A DNA stretch of 64,000 nt from Penicillium oxalicum (lineage: Eukaryota; Ascomycota; Eurotiomycetes; Eurotiales; Aspergillaceae): the NCBI RefSeq assembly GCF_001723175.1, contig NC_064652.1, positions 682,001 through 746,000 on the forward strand. Direction: 5' to 3'. Below, in pieces: positions 1 through 12,256 of the stretch. The translations under genes were made by a program, and so were the position numbers. Within the stretch, counting starts at the first letter, position 1. Each line of letters opens with the position of its first letter. The notes beneath the pieces are model-generated. The model was given only the letters and a program-made list of their open reading frames with translations. It had not been told where the DNA came from and ran no database searches.

Positions 1-3000
1 TTGTGCCCCACGGCCCAGAGATCCTCCCCTCAACCTCAACTGCCGAGATACAGTGCCGTCAACGCCCATGACCAACACATCCAGCTACCGCGGGTTCTAG
101 CCGACCCCGGGATAAGTGACAGAGCAGATGCCAGATCGAGAGGCTTGAGACATTCCATCACTAGTTTAAAATGATGCTTAAATTGACCTCGTGTGTGCGT
201 TCTGTACCTCGTCTCCACCGAACCTTATCCGCTTACCCGGTCAATGGGGTGCGCTGCCGTGGTAGGTGGTGGTGGTGAGGTGATTGAGATCAGTGATGGC
301 GAATATTGCGACCATGGAGCTTGGCACTGAGCATATAATGAGCCGCATGGAATTCACCTGGGAGAAGAATATTGTAGTTTGATGGGGGCAGATACTCTCC
401 CCTGGGCTGGCAGTGGCGTGTTCCAGTGCCCAGCCGGACAAGAGATCTTTTCCTCGATCAGTACACACTTCGCACTGGGGTATAGAACAGTTGTGATTGA
501 TCACTATGAGGCGAGCTGATACCGATTGACCTTTTTGCATACCTACGAGACATTGCATACCATTTTTCTACAGGGCTGCTATAACCAGAACTAGGCATTT
601 TACTTTGTCCACCTCGCCTGGGCTGAATGAAGAGGTTGGTGAGGGGGGTCGGGAGAGTGAGACTGATCAATTCTCATGATCTCGATCAACGTTGGAGACC
701 TTCTTCCAGTACGCCTCGGACCATTTCAGATGGCATTGACATAGATTATGCACCCTTCATTCCACCAGAGTTGAGCAAGCGACTCTCCTTCCAGTTGCGA
801 GGTCTCGTGCATGTTTGCACGCGAATATCGTTTCATCTCTGGAAAGACGAGATCCTTGATATTCCCCATCTTTCCACTTCGCCATCCCGAGTTGATCGTT
901 CAGCGCCAGGAGGATCAGGTCGCAAATCACTTCCGTCGTGGTGCACTTGACCGCTTCTCTCCTGATTGCAGATCCCCGAACATGCGACATTATCCCTGAC
1001 GCAGGTATAGTGATGGTTCCCTATAGGCAACATTGCCATCTCTTGGCAGGTGGGCCTGGGTAGACGGACACCGCTCGGTCTCGACCACAAGACGTCTTCG
1101 TTCCGATTCTCAGGAGGCAGGCCATCAGGCATGAAAATTGAGTGAAACCCACTCTGCCAGACGATCAAACACGTACCTACGTAGGTGGCCCATGTGAATC
1201 TCTCTCCCGCCCTCTCTCTCTGGCCGAGCCCAGTTCCTGTTCCTGGGTGGGGGGCTCTGGGTAGAGAGTTTCACCTACGTTGACCTCTGCCCTGCGCACT
1301 TGCAACGGGCAAAGGCCGAGTTGGTCTCCTCGTTGATTGCGCTTAGGGACCTGCGTCGGGAACTTACCGGAACCTGGCAGGTGGAGAAGGGAGGGGAGGC
1401 CAAGGGGAGTTCGGGCACGGCATCCATTCCTGGGAGAATGTGGAAATTGATCATGTGTGCAACTTGCAAAGAACAGACAGCGCTCGCGATCAGATTGCAA
1501 ATCGACAACTTGAGTTTCTGATGGTGGAAATTGGACCAGCCGTTGATGAGGGCTGTGCGGACTTTGTGGGTAGGGAGAATGGATTGGATGATTGGAGATC
1601 CTCTAAAACGAGCCATCGAATTGAGCATTCCACGAGCACCTGACAAAGGAAGCGAATCATATCAATCATATGGTTCGAGGTGGTCAAACCATTACACGCC
1701 GGTTGTTCATCACTGGATGTACCAGTCTTGCTTCCAGACAGATGGTGACATTATCGGGTGCGACCGTCATCCACAGACGGCCATCGCATCAGTGTGCCAG
1801 CATCTAATGTCCAACGTGCAATATCCAATATCGATCCACCACTATACATGGCCGCGGAATGTACGTCGGGACAGTATTATTTGTCTTTCGAGAGTTCCCA
1901 AGGCTGTATCCATTCGTTTCTTCCTCTCTTTGGGATTTTATTTTTTGGTAAAATTTTCCTTCATAATATGGAGTTTCAGGAACATACGCAAGTCTCCACC
2001 GATACGACAACTTCCATCCCTCTCAGGCCATCCGTCATCATCTCTTCTCGCCGGGGACGCGTTGCCCTGTTCCTCACTCGGCCAATAGGCTGGCCGGGGC
2101 TACCAGGCACGGATTTGTCCATCAAGTCCACGGGCCAGTCACTGATTGATCGTCCACTGGGTCCCTTGTACACAGACCACCAGCGGACGATGCTGACTCG
2201 TGCAGATGGAGTATTGGATCCCAAAGGAATCCTCTTTGCAAAGGAGAGATTCCATGAACAGATCCAGAAAGCCTCCCGTTCCACTCACGAAAAACAAAAA
2301 TGGGAAAATAAAAACCAAGAAAAAGAAAACATTTTGCCGGGACGGGGCTACGCGCGGTCTCGGGGCTTGGCGGCGTTCAGTGGCGTCTGCAGACTTTCCG
2401 CTTTGGAGTCCAAAGGCTGATTTGAGGTCCGGTTGTGTCGGTCCCGTATTCTTTTCTTTTTACAGACAGGCTTTCCCATCTTTGATGTATTGTGGAGTAC
2501 ACGTGTACATGACAGACGTTATGGATATGCAGAGATGGGAATTGCACGGTATGAAAATACCAACAGTACTGTACCACAGTACTATACTGCGAGGAACATG
2601 GACAATGTCGAAGAGCTTGATGCATGGACATATGGCATACTTCATTGTAAAGATAGTCCAGATTCTATGGACAAGACAGTGAGAACACAGGACGAACATG
2701 GGGAGTCGGGCCTCAGTCCATATACTACTTTGTCACACCTGGCTTCAGTCCCCTTAGACTCTGAGAGGGTCAGGAAAGGGAAGGACGGTAAAAACCCATT
2801 TCGAAAATTACTCGGCTCGCTCTTCATTCGCATCAACCCCTGACTACAGAAACTTAAAAAGCATACAACTGTATTGCAATGTACGGTCGCCTCGCTGCGC
2901 TTGCGTGGCTTTTTGTGAATTCTTGACGGACTTGACTACGTAAACGAGTACACGAGTACACATTGTGGTCTCGAGAACGTGCAAGGTAGGATTCGGTGAT

Positions 3001-4140
3001 GAGGACCATGACTCGACGAGTCATTGCTTCTGGTTCGAAGACACAGGGTCCCAGAGCGTGCCAGGGAAAATACCTTGACTGGGCAGAATCCGCCCGCATT
3101 GGGTCAATGGAGGAAGCTTCTGTAGCATTTGGTGACAAGTACAATACGTCGAATACAGAAATTCTGTAGGGCTGGCTGGCACGGCAGCGCCTGGGCATGC
3201 AGATGTAGTCGCGTTTGCAATTCAAGCATCGAGTTGGTCTGCAATTCCGAGTTCTATCTCAATGTGTGCTACCGTTCAGTCAAAAATGCATATAATACAT
3301 CGTACATATGTGCTGCCATAGTTCAAGTATGGTTCTACAAGATTAAAGGTATCGTGTGGCAGATCCTAGGAGGCAGTGAAACCTCGAACCACTTGAAATG
3401 AGACGATTCATGCGTTCATTAGTTTCCATCGGTCCAGACCGAGCCCATCGATCTGGAAAGATACCCACGAACGATGAGATCGCGCAAGCCAGTGCTACAC
3501 TATTCGCAAGTCGCCGCTTTGGGAGGTGAGATTGTCAAGATTCCTCGGCCATCGACGCCAGTGTTCTACCCGCGCGTCCGCAACGGGTAACTCATGCCAC
3601 CTGATTTGGACGAGCTGTCAGTCGTCCAGCACGCAAAATCTTCCTTTCACAATATGTCAAATCATTTGATGAACTAGTATTTCCCCTCAATGATGGACAG
3701 CACAGTAGATAGCTAGTAGATGCCACCGTAAGACACACAATCATCAAGATACAAGATACATCCGAATGTCCTCCAATGCCGCAAGTGTGGTAATATAATA
3801 CATTGTGTAATTTACATTTACAATTCTTTGAATGTTTTTTTTCCTGAATTCTTTTTTCTTTTCCAGATTTCCCTCTCGGGATTCTTGTGGACTGGGCGGA
3901 CCCGCTCACATGCATCGTCCTCCCCATCTATCCATCTATCTGGGTATCCCCCTCCCCTTATCATCAGATCCATTCAGTCCGCTTTCTAGACTTGTTCTTC
4001 AAGCTCATCCCTTCGTTATAACTAGTGGACTGTTTCTCATCCTGCCATTCGTTTCGTTTCTTGGGTTGATCTCTCACACTCTCACACACACTCTCTCCAA
4101 TCCATCTCTGCAAGATTCAAACCTTGTCGACACCTCCATC
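1..4140. other. gene-poor region, no supportable gene
   Basis: All open frames here are short, begin without convincing context and overlap one another on both strands. None reads like a conserved domain, and I found no splice-consistent chain of exons. The last 300 bases (about 3830-4140) are pyrimidine-rich with CT/CA tracts, as expected for the promoter and leader of the gene at 4141. Confidence 0.5.
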
Positions 4141-5086
4141 ATGGCGCTCATGCTATCAGACAACCTTGCACCTCAACCCATCACAGACATCTTCACGAGC
4201 GACACATGCATTGACCGTCGAAAGTGTCACCGGACGGTGCCGATGAAGGTGCTAGCCCTCGGTGTTGGTCGAACGGGTACTGCTTGTATGTGCTCAATTG
4301 ACCCTCCCATGCTTGTCCATCCCGCTCAACTGCAATTCGAGTGCAGGGTGCTAACTTTGATTTCCTTTCTCAGCTCTCCGCAAGGCTTTGGAGCGTCTAG
4401 GATACGTCAAGTGCTACCACATGATGTGCGCCAGTGTCGAGAATCCACCCGACTGTCTGATGTGGCACGACGCCCTCAATGCTAAATACAAGGGCATTGG
4501 CGAGTTTGGCCGCAAGGAATGGGATCAGCTTTTGGGTGACTGTCAGGCCGTCTGCGACTGGCCCGCTTGCGCCTTTGCCAAAGAGCTCATCGAAGCCTAC
4601 CCCAACGCCAAGGTCATCTTGACCACCCGCGACGTGGATCCCTGGCACGCTTCCGTCATGAAGACCGTTCACTGGCGAGTGAGCGACCCCGAGCACAAGC
4701 TGGTTTCCAACTTCAGCTGGGCGGCTGGCATGTACTACCCCATGCTCAACACCTTCTTCGAGACCTTCTTCCGCGGAGACTTCCCCGGCAAGGGCAAGCA
4801 GGTCTACAATGAACATGTGGAGCTGGTCCGCAGCTTGGTTCCCGCGGATCGTCTCTTGGAATACAATATCAACGACGGCTGGGGCCCCCTGTGCGAGTTC
4901 CTCGAGGAAGAACTTCCCGATACTCCTTTCCCCCGTGGCAATGACATGGCCGACTTTTACAAGCGATGCAGCACTCGCAACCGCCATCAAATGATGAATG
5001 CTGCCTTGCAAGCGGTCACCATGGCCGGTGCCGTCGTTGCCACTGGCTTTGCCGCTACCATGGTCTTTAAGCGATTTGTTCGGTAA
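4141..5086 (+). CDS. P-loop sulfotransferase-like protein (Sulfotransfer_4 family)
   Basis: Two exons, 4141-4285 and 4374-5086, give 285 aa. The intron has GTATG at 4286, a GCTAAC branch site and a CAG acceptor ending at 4373. Splicing rebuilds the nucleotide-binding loop GVGRTGTASL at residues 41-50, which is strong support for the model. Further on are the family-typical stretch with a conserved W before DAL, 'VILTTRDVDPWH' and a hydrophobic C-terminal segment (about residues 255-278) followed by a basic tail, suggesting tail anchoring. Fungal members of this family, often labelled NAD-dependent epimerase or hypothetical, resemble PAPS-dependent sulfotransferases, but their substrates are mostly unknown. 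Transfer of sulfate is therefore inferred from fold only. Start chosen at the first ATG after the pyrimidine-rich leader. Confidence 0.88.
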
Positions 5087-8000
5087 AACCGCTCCTCACT
5101 GGGCTCCAACCAAAAAGATGACAACTTCTGGCTTGTCTCGAATCATCTCTCTTTCTTTTGCTTGACCTTTTCAATGATCGCCCGGGCCATTCCCAGGCCA
5201 ACAACTTCTTGACTGGGGGCTTTCTGAAGGGTGGTGCGGGCACCCCCCCTTGGAGCGCGTTTCCCCAAGAACCAGCATTCTCCTTGTTCTCATCCAGTAC
5301 CTCACGTCCCTTGGTACCTTGAATTTTTTTTTTTCCATTCCACTCTCACCTTGGTGTGAGACTTTGGCGGGTTTCCTCAACTTTCACTTACTAGTGGTCT
5401 CTATTTTTGATATTGTTTCTTGTTTCTGGGTTTCATTTTCTAGTTTTGTTGTGATTCATATTCCCCCGACCCATGTCTGCGACCTGTTTTAATCATTCGA
5501 GAAGGAATGCATGTTTCCTCCATTCTCGAGACAAAATTTACCCGCCCATCTCTGTATGTTTACCAGTACATAGTACGAACCCCAAGACCCAAGATGTTCA
5601 TTCCGTGGAAACAAAACTTTTCTTTTGGTTACCCCTAATTCGAAAGCGATCACCCATTGTACAAGAATGCTTGGCATCTCCGGGACACAGGAACCCACAG
5701 GGACGAGGAATGAGAAATATGCGCTTTTCTCAAACTTGTTCTCATGCCTCCTTTACTACCAAGTGCCCATGGCAGGGTAAAGGATTCCATAGGAGCAAGG
5801 GATAGTACACTTGGTGACCTACTTAGATTCTGTACTAGAGTATTACTCTTATCAGTCAAGGAACTGTAGGACAGTACTTTGCTACACGTACCCAGCGATA
5901 ATATATGACAATCTCACATCCACATTACGCTCCCTTTTGTTTTCCATTTGCCGGAACATCAAATGGACTCGAACCTCTTCGCCACATGTTCGGTTATTTG
6001 GCTGGTGCTTGAAAACCAGGGAAGAAAGGGGAGGCGGGGACTAACCCAGTAGACATGAACGTGGCCAATTCTGTACTTTTGTTATTTACAATTTCCTCCG
6101 CCTCCAATTCCAACTCCAGATTCAAGATTCTAGATTCCAGATTCAGGGGGAGAGTGTGTCAAGGCATTCTGACCTCCAGGACAGCCCTGAAAAATCCCTC
6201 CTCCCCTCTCTCCACTTAATTCGTAGCCCGTTCGTATTCGTAGAATAATTCCATTCACCTCCCCCTTCCTATTCCGCCCCTCCCACTCGCCGTGGCCGCA
6301 GCTCCATGGGGTGCAACTCCCGCCCACCGGACAAAACTACGATCTTCAAAGTGAGCCAAACATCTTGATAGTTTTGAAGTTCTTTACCCCTCCCTCCCCT
6401 TCTAGACCCATTTTTCTCCCTCATCGCCCCCAATTTTTTCTTCTTCTTTTTGCTTGGTCAAAAAGTTTTCCCCCCGAGGAAACATGTTAAAATATAGGAT
6501 ACTTTTCTGTTGCCACCCACCATTGGACTCGACTCGACACAGTGCACTGCCACACGTTCACTGGACGGCGCGCTATTGAAGACTCCCACCGACTCGTGGG
6601 TCTTGAACTGGGGGGGGGCTTTGAAGCGCTTGGCTGGTGCCTGCTCGGCGGTTTACAGGGCTGTCCAGTAGCACTCGGGCAATTCAATCTCGTTTGCTCT
6701 GTTGAGTCTTGGCGCTGGATCTCTCGTTCCTGGGCGCCGGTGGTGGCGCGCTCTAAAGGACTTGGTGGGCTGTTTGGGTGCGACCGATAAGTACAGATAG
6801 GTCTAGGACTGATTGTGTTGGGGGTGCTTGACACGGTGTGTATGTGTTTACCGACGGTTGGATTTTGGGGAGTTCTGAATGGGATTCAATCAACAGTGAG
6901 AGATGGATGTTATGGATCGCGCGAGAGAGGTCATGAGAATAGATGGACTTGTGTACTTATGGATTTACTACTGCCGAGTGGCTGGCTACAGCTACAGCAC
7001 GTAAACGTACTGGACAGGTATAACGGGGTATTTCTTCACAAGAACCTGGACTTGTTTCTGTGCACAAAGTGTTGCAGAACATTGTGTGCGCCGATGCGGT
7101 GCCCAAAGTCGTACTCACGCACTGTCCCATCATCATGTCCGGAGTCAATATAATTGGTCAAGTATGCATCAGCACAGGTCCGGATGGCAGAGGTACTAGT
7201 CAAGTCGTCCATCACACAACAGGACACCAGATAGGCGCCCATCTGTCACACCTTTCCTTCCTATTGCATTGAACCCACCCGGCTATCATGAGATAGCCAG
7301 ACGGATGTACTTTAAGCGCGTTGTCCCAATCCGTCAAGGACCACTGTACAATCTACTGTAACATAACGAACAGTATGCTGTAGCGAGCGGAGTACTACTG
7401 TGACGAAATATTGCAGATGTACTCACTGCTCTCATTTCCCTAGTCATTTTGACGCGAAGGCATAAATCGGATGACTGATCCCTTCCGCTTTCCACCAAGT
7501 TACGACTTTGATATGACTTTAGCCATGGACCCCGTTTTTGGTGAAATGCAGCCCCGGGTTTGTGATCATTTACTCATCACAACTTGTCATATCTCTCATT
7601 GGAAGGAAGGTGTTCTACTTCAACACGGTCCCTATCCGTGCGGAAACGGTCGAAAATCTCGATCAACGTCGCGAAAGTGTACCGCCTAAGTCAAGAAAAA
7701 ATGCCAGGAATTACATGGTCTTCCAACTGTTGTAGTTATCGAAAAAAAAAATCGAAGACGGTTAGGTTAGCAAGATGAATTCGAATAAGAGAAAAAAGCC
7801 CATAGGAGCTTAGAATGCCTTCAAGAACCAGTTATTCCTACGTTCTTTCGCTCAGGCACTGGTGGTCCCTGAGCGCGTGTGGGAAGACATGCGGGACCAA
7901 ACTGTCTACAAATACCGTTGCGGGACAAGAGAAAGAAAGAGTCAAACTACCGGGGACAACTTTCGGCAAGTAAAATCATACTCTTGGGGGGCTCGTTTTC

Positions 8001-9870
8001 CTGAAGCCTGCAAATAGGCTATTTGACTATTATATCAACATTGTACATTTGAACCATTTTGGGACAAACAAATAATTTTCCGTTGCAGAAGGATTTTCCA
8101 TGCCCGTGACGGCTTCTTGAAAAGGTAGTGAAAATATTACCGAGTATTTCGGTTCCCCGTTCGAACCCCTTCGAACGGCTGTTGGATAGAATAGTCTCAT
8201 GTTGATACAGTAGCCTTGTATTCGAATGAGTGAGATTCGGTATTCGAGATTGTAAGGTTACCGTGTCCGACTATAGGATCTAGAATTCACATGATGAACT
8301 AAATTCAATCCCGACCATAATTCAATAACGAAAAACCCCAAGTAACTCGATCAATCAAACCGGATAATAGAGAAGTACTTCTCCTTTATATCCCCCCCCC
8401 CCCCCCCCCCCCCCCCAGCGGGGGTTGGCGATTTGTTCTTTCTGTACGAGACACCGAGCGAGTCATGTCACCCGTGGCAGATTTCTTCTCTGCATCTCGA
8501 ACAGCTTCCTTCTCTTCACGTTTTCTTGTATTAACGGCAATATCCGTGCATTAAGAAATTGGCACCATTAAATGATACAGATCATATTGAATATGAGATC
8601 TGGCGGTCGAGTCGTTACGTGGGACACGGACGGAGAGACCGCGCGTACCGATTGTCAAGGCGGGAATCAGTAGTAGAGAACGAGGAAGTAGGACGGGCTG
8701 GCCGTACATGATGCAGTCGTTATAGTGAGCCACAGAATCTGAAAATCTAGTTCTCGTGCCCTATTTAGCCCATTGGCTCACGAGAACAAACTCTCTCTCT
8801 CTCTGAAAAGAGGAGCTCGGCGTCCAACGTGTCCAAGTCCGCACACGAATGGACTACGCAACACACGGGCCGTGTGGGCATTGACGTTTTGCCTAATCGG
8901 GCTTGAGGTACGCGGACCATCTGTCGCTAGATAGGGGGAGCATGACGTGGCCGGGGGGAAGTGAGATTGTTATGAAACTACGTACGTACATATTTACTGA
9001 TCAATATTTTTCCATCTCAGCGGGACTCTCCGCCGGGAACCACGGCCTGGCACCGCAGTGTACGTGTCGCGACCTCGTGTCCATAAATTCGAAAAGAGCT
9101 AAAGTGCAGTCCACATGCGAGTGCCACGATCGAATGACCACGGATAAAGAGCAGCCCGAAATCGTTTCCGAAATCTATTGAACCGCGGGTGACTAGGCCC
9201 TCTAGAGCTGTCCGTTCGGTGGGAACGCCTGCTTTTTCTCGGGTCAGGAACTGACGGGTTGCTGCTTGGCAACCGAGGCGATCTTGAGCTTAGTACGCTT
9301 AAACGTTCCGATCGCCTGCCATTTGCGTCCGAGGCTGGCTCCGGCAGTTGAGGTTGCGGCGCCAGTCCGCCAATGGCAGCCCCGAGGGAAAGAGAGTTCC
9401 GCCTCGACTCTGGGGAACATGGCAGGCGACCGGAATGAACGGCCACCGAGTATCTCCAGGCATCGACTACAGAGTACAGCATATTCATGCATAGTAGTAC
9501 ATACTCAGACAATCAGAAAAGGATAATCCAGCGTACACTCAGAAATGGTCCAGATCACGACAATGCCCAGCGTTGACTGAGTGGGTCATGAATCACTCCT
9601 CGACCGTCGACGTAGTATGCCTCCTTTCTTCTCTTGTCATTCCATCCCCTCCGACTCCTCGTCACCTCCAAAGGAGTCAGTTTCTCCCAGGAAGGATTGT
9701 TGGTCCTTTTTTCTCCCTTTATCTCTCCCTCTCCCTCTCTCTCTCATGGTCTTCCCCTGCATGCCCGACAGCCGATGCTCCACTTTGGCCGCACACTTTT
9801 CTTCTGCGTGGCTCCAGAGTCTTTTATTCGTGACATTCTGTGTCGCCCGACTTGACATGCATGCAGCTTC
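5087..9870. other. gene-poor region with a 25-base poly-C run
   Basis: Nothing here reads as a protein gene. The first few hundred bases look like 3' UTR of the sulfotransferase-like gene. A run of 25 C residues lies at 8392-8416. The stretch 9640-9870 is CT-rich and probably the promoter and leader of the gene at 9871. A tiny upstream ORF (ATG at 9857, stop overlapping the main ATG at 9871) precedes that gene. Confidence 0.45.
8392..8416. repeat. poly-C homopolymer, 25 bases
   Basis: Uninterrupted run of 25 C residues in noncoding DNA, between TATAT and AGCGGGGG. Confidence 0.95.
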
Positions 9871-12256
9871 ATGATCGTCGCTATTTCGTCCCGGAGGACG
9901 AGCCTCACCGTTCAGTGTGCGCTGTACGTTGGTGCACTACTATTACTATGCCTCTTGCAAGAGACAGGCGCAGAAAAGGTCGCCTTTTATAAATCCGTGA
10001 GTGTTTACTATGAATTTTTTTCTTTTGTTTTTCTTCATCTCTCGCACTCACCTGGCCAGTCAAATCAGGAACTACGTAGAGTTACCGGCGCATCTGCTGG
10101 TGTGGTCTTCAAAGACATCCTTGGCTAACGGATCACCATGATTCCCCACAGCGACCCGACATCTCTCCTCCGGTCCTCCACGTCGAGCGGTCTCTGACGG
10201 AGAAATTGGCCCCGGGGTATATCTTCATCGCGCCATACGAAGCAGAGAACTCTGGGCCTTATATCTTTGACCATACCGGGGTATGCCTACTCACCGACCC
10301 CGAGATCGGACACCGGACCCGTAGAGTAAAGGGACGCTGATGAGATCTCGACACAGGAACTGGTTTGGAGTGGCTGGGGGGTGTCTGGACCGGGAAATGC
10401 CCATGGGATTCACGTATGCAAGTACCAGGACATCGATCACTTGTGCTTTTTCCAAGGCAATCAGCAAAAGGGCTACTGTCGTGGCCATGGTGTGATCCTG
10501 GACAATTCGTACCGGATTGTACGATCGGTGCAGCCGGGGGGCGGCATGGCGTCGAGCGATATGCACGAATTTCGACCCATCAATGGTGGTCGCAGCGCCC
10601 TCATGACGGTCTATCAGCAGCGTCAATTTGACATGAGTCCCTGGAATGTGCGAACCGGCATGGGATGGATCATGGAGAGCATCTTTCAAGAAGTTGAGAT
10701 TGAGACGAGCAAGGTCTTGTTCGAATGGCGTTCGCTCGATCATGTCGATCCGTCGGTGAGTTACACCTGGCCCTCGCATACCGATACTTCCGGCACCGGG
10801 TTGCACGCACATGAGCCGTGGGACTACTTTCACATCAACTCGGTGGACAAGAATGACGATGGGGACTATTTGATTTCTTCGCGTCACACATCCGCCATCT
10901 ACAAAGTATCGGGTCAGAATGGGTCCGTCATGTGGCAACTGCACGGCGCGAACCCGACGTTCCGCAACGTCAACTTTAGTTTCTCCCAGCAACATGACGC
11001 GCGGTGGTTGTTTGAAAATCACACCCACTCGGTGATCTCCTTTTACAACAATGGGTATAATGGCTACAACCGAACGCATCCACGCTCGTCGGGCATGATC
11101 GTCCTGATAGACCATGAGGCAAAGACGGCAACGCAGATCCGGGACTACGTGCCCGCCATCGCCGACCTTGCCAGCTCCAGCCAGGGAAATCTGCAGGTTC
11201 TGCCAAATCAGAATGTCTTTGCCGGATGGGGCAACAACCCCTTTGTGTCTGAGCATGATGCCGAGGGCAACTTGATCTGGTGGGCACGGTTTGCCAAAGA
11301 CACGGTGATGAACTACCGCGCACACAAGTTTGAATGGGAGGGCAACCCAACGGATGCGCCCGCACTTTGGTCTTATTCTCACGTGGGAGCAGCTCACACG
11401 GCCATGAAATTATACGTGAGTTGGAACGGCGCCACCAAGGTCCGGACGTGGCGGTTCTTTGGCGCTCAAAACATCACAGGCCCCTGGGTGCTCTTGTCTG
11501 AAGCTTCCAAGACTGGGTTTGAGACGGAGTACATCCATTCCACCTTCTATCCATGGACTCGCGTAGATGCCATGAGCGCGGATGGGCATGAGCTCGGAAG
11601 ATCCGAGATCAAATTCACTTTTGTCCCGTCATCCGGACTTCGTGGATTCTGTCAAGAAGACACTTGTCTGGACACTTCCAGCTATGGATTCCCTGGCGAA
11701 GACGGAGCCGAGGCACTCATTCCAGCTGCAGGTGTGAACACCGTGCCTTGGGTTGACACGGAGTATGCAGATGGCGTCTGGGGTTACCCTTCTGGTTTCC
11801 CACATATTCATTCATCCACCACCAATTCGACCGTAGGCTCGGACGGAGGGTGGGCCAAGGAGCAGGAATCACCTGGAGGTAAGTGCAGAGGTTTTTTTTC
11901 TGGAATCCTGAACGAGGCAAACATCTCCACCCTCACCAGTCACACATTTAAAACTCCTGCTTACACTTTTGCCATCAGAGTTCGTCTATTGGGGCCTTGC
12001 AATAGCTATCATTCTCCCATTGCTAGCCGGCATATACTTTGGTTACCGATTTTATCTGCGACAGCAACAGCTTGACCCGCCGGGCGGTGCAGAAGAGCCG
12101 TCCATGCCGTTAAACGGCGTACCTGCCAATAAGACTTTGCAGAGACCAAGTCAGAGTTGGCCCTGGTGGACGTGGCGTCGATGGACGCGAAAGCAAGAGA
12201 TGGACTACTTTCCGCTTGCTGGTCATGACTTGTCTACACGCCCGCGCAGAGAATAA
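9871..12256 (+). CDS. arylsulfotransferase-like secreted, membrane-anchored protein
   Basis: Four exons: 9871-9996, 10152-10280, 10357-11878 and 11979-12256, encoding 684 aa. The joins restore SRPDISPPVLHV and HTGELVWSGWG, the usual opening of fungal arylsulfotransferase-like (ASST, Arylsulfotran_2) proteins. The N-terminus has a hydrophobic stretch (about residues 17-33) fitting a signal peptide. The beta-propeller body includes WDYFHINSVDKNDDGDYLISSRH, SSQGNLQVLPNQNVFAGWG and SEHDAEGNLIWWARF, all hallmark blocks. The last exon adds a transmembrane helix (about residues 595-618) and a basic cytosolic tail, so the predicted topology is type I. Bacterial ASST moves sulfate between phenols; the activity and substrate of fungal members are not established. 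A long antisense open frame at 10291-11397 is a shadow. Confidence 0.9.

Noticed and set aside
1531..2420. Two overlapping plus-strand frames of 185 and 220 codons
   Set aside because: They overlap in different frames and neither reads like a folded protein.
8150..8230. tRNA-like B-box (GGTTCGAAC on the minus strand)
   Set aside because: No matching A-box, acceptor stem or anticodon arm could be paired at the right spacing.
10291..11397. 368-codon open frame on the minus strand
   Set aside because: It lies fully antisense to the arylsulfotransferase-like exon, which has clear family motifs and splice sites. The antisense product shows no motif.
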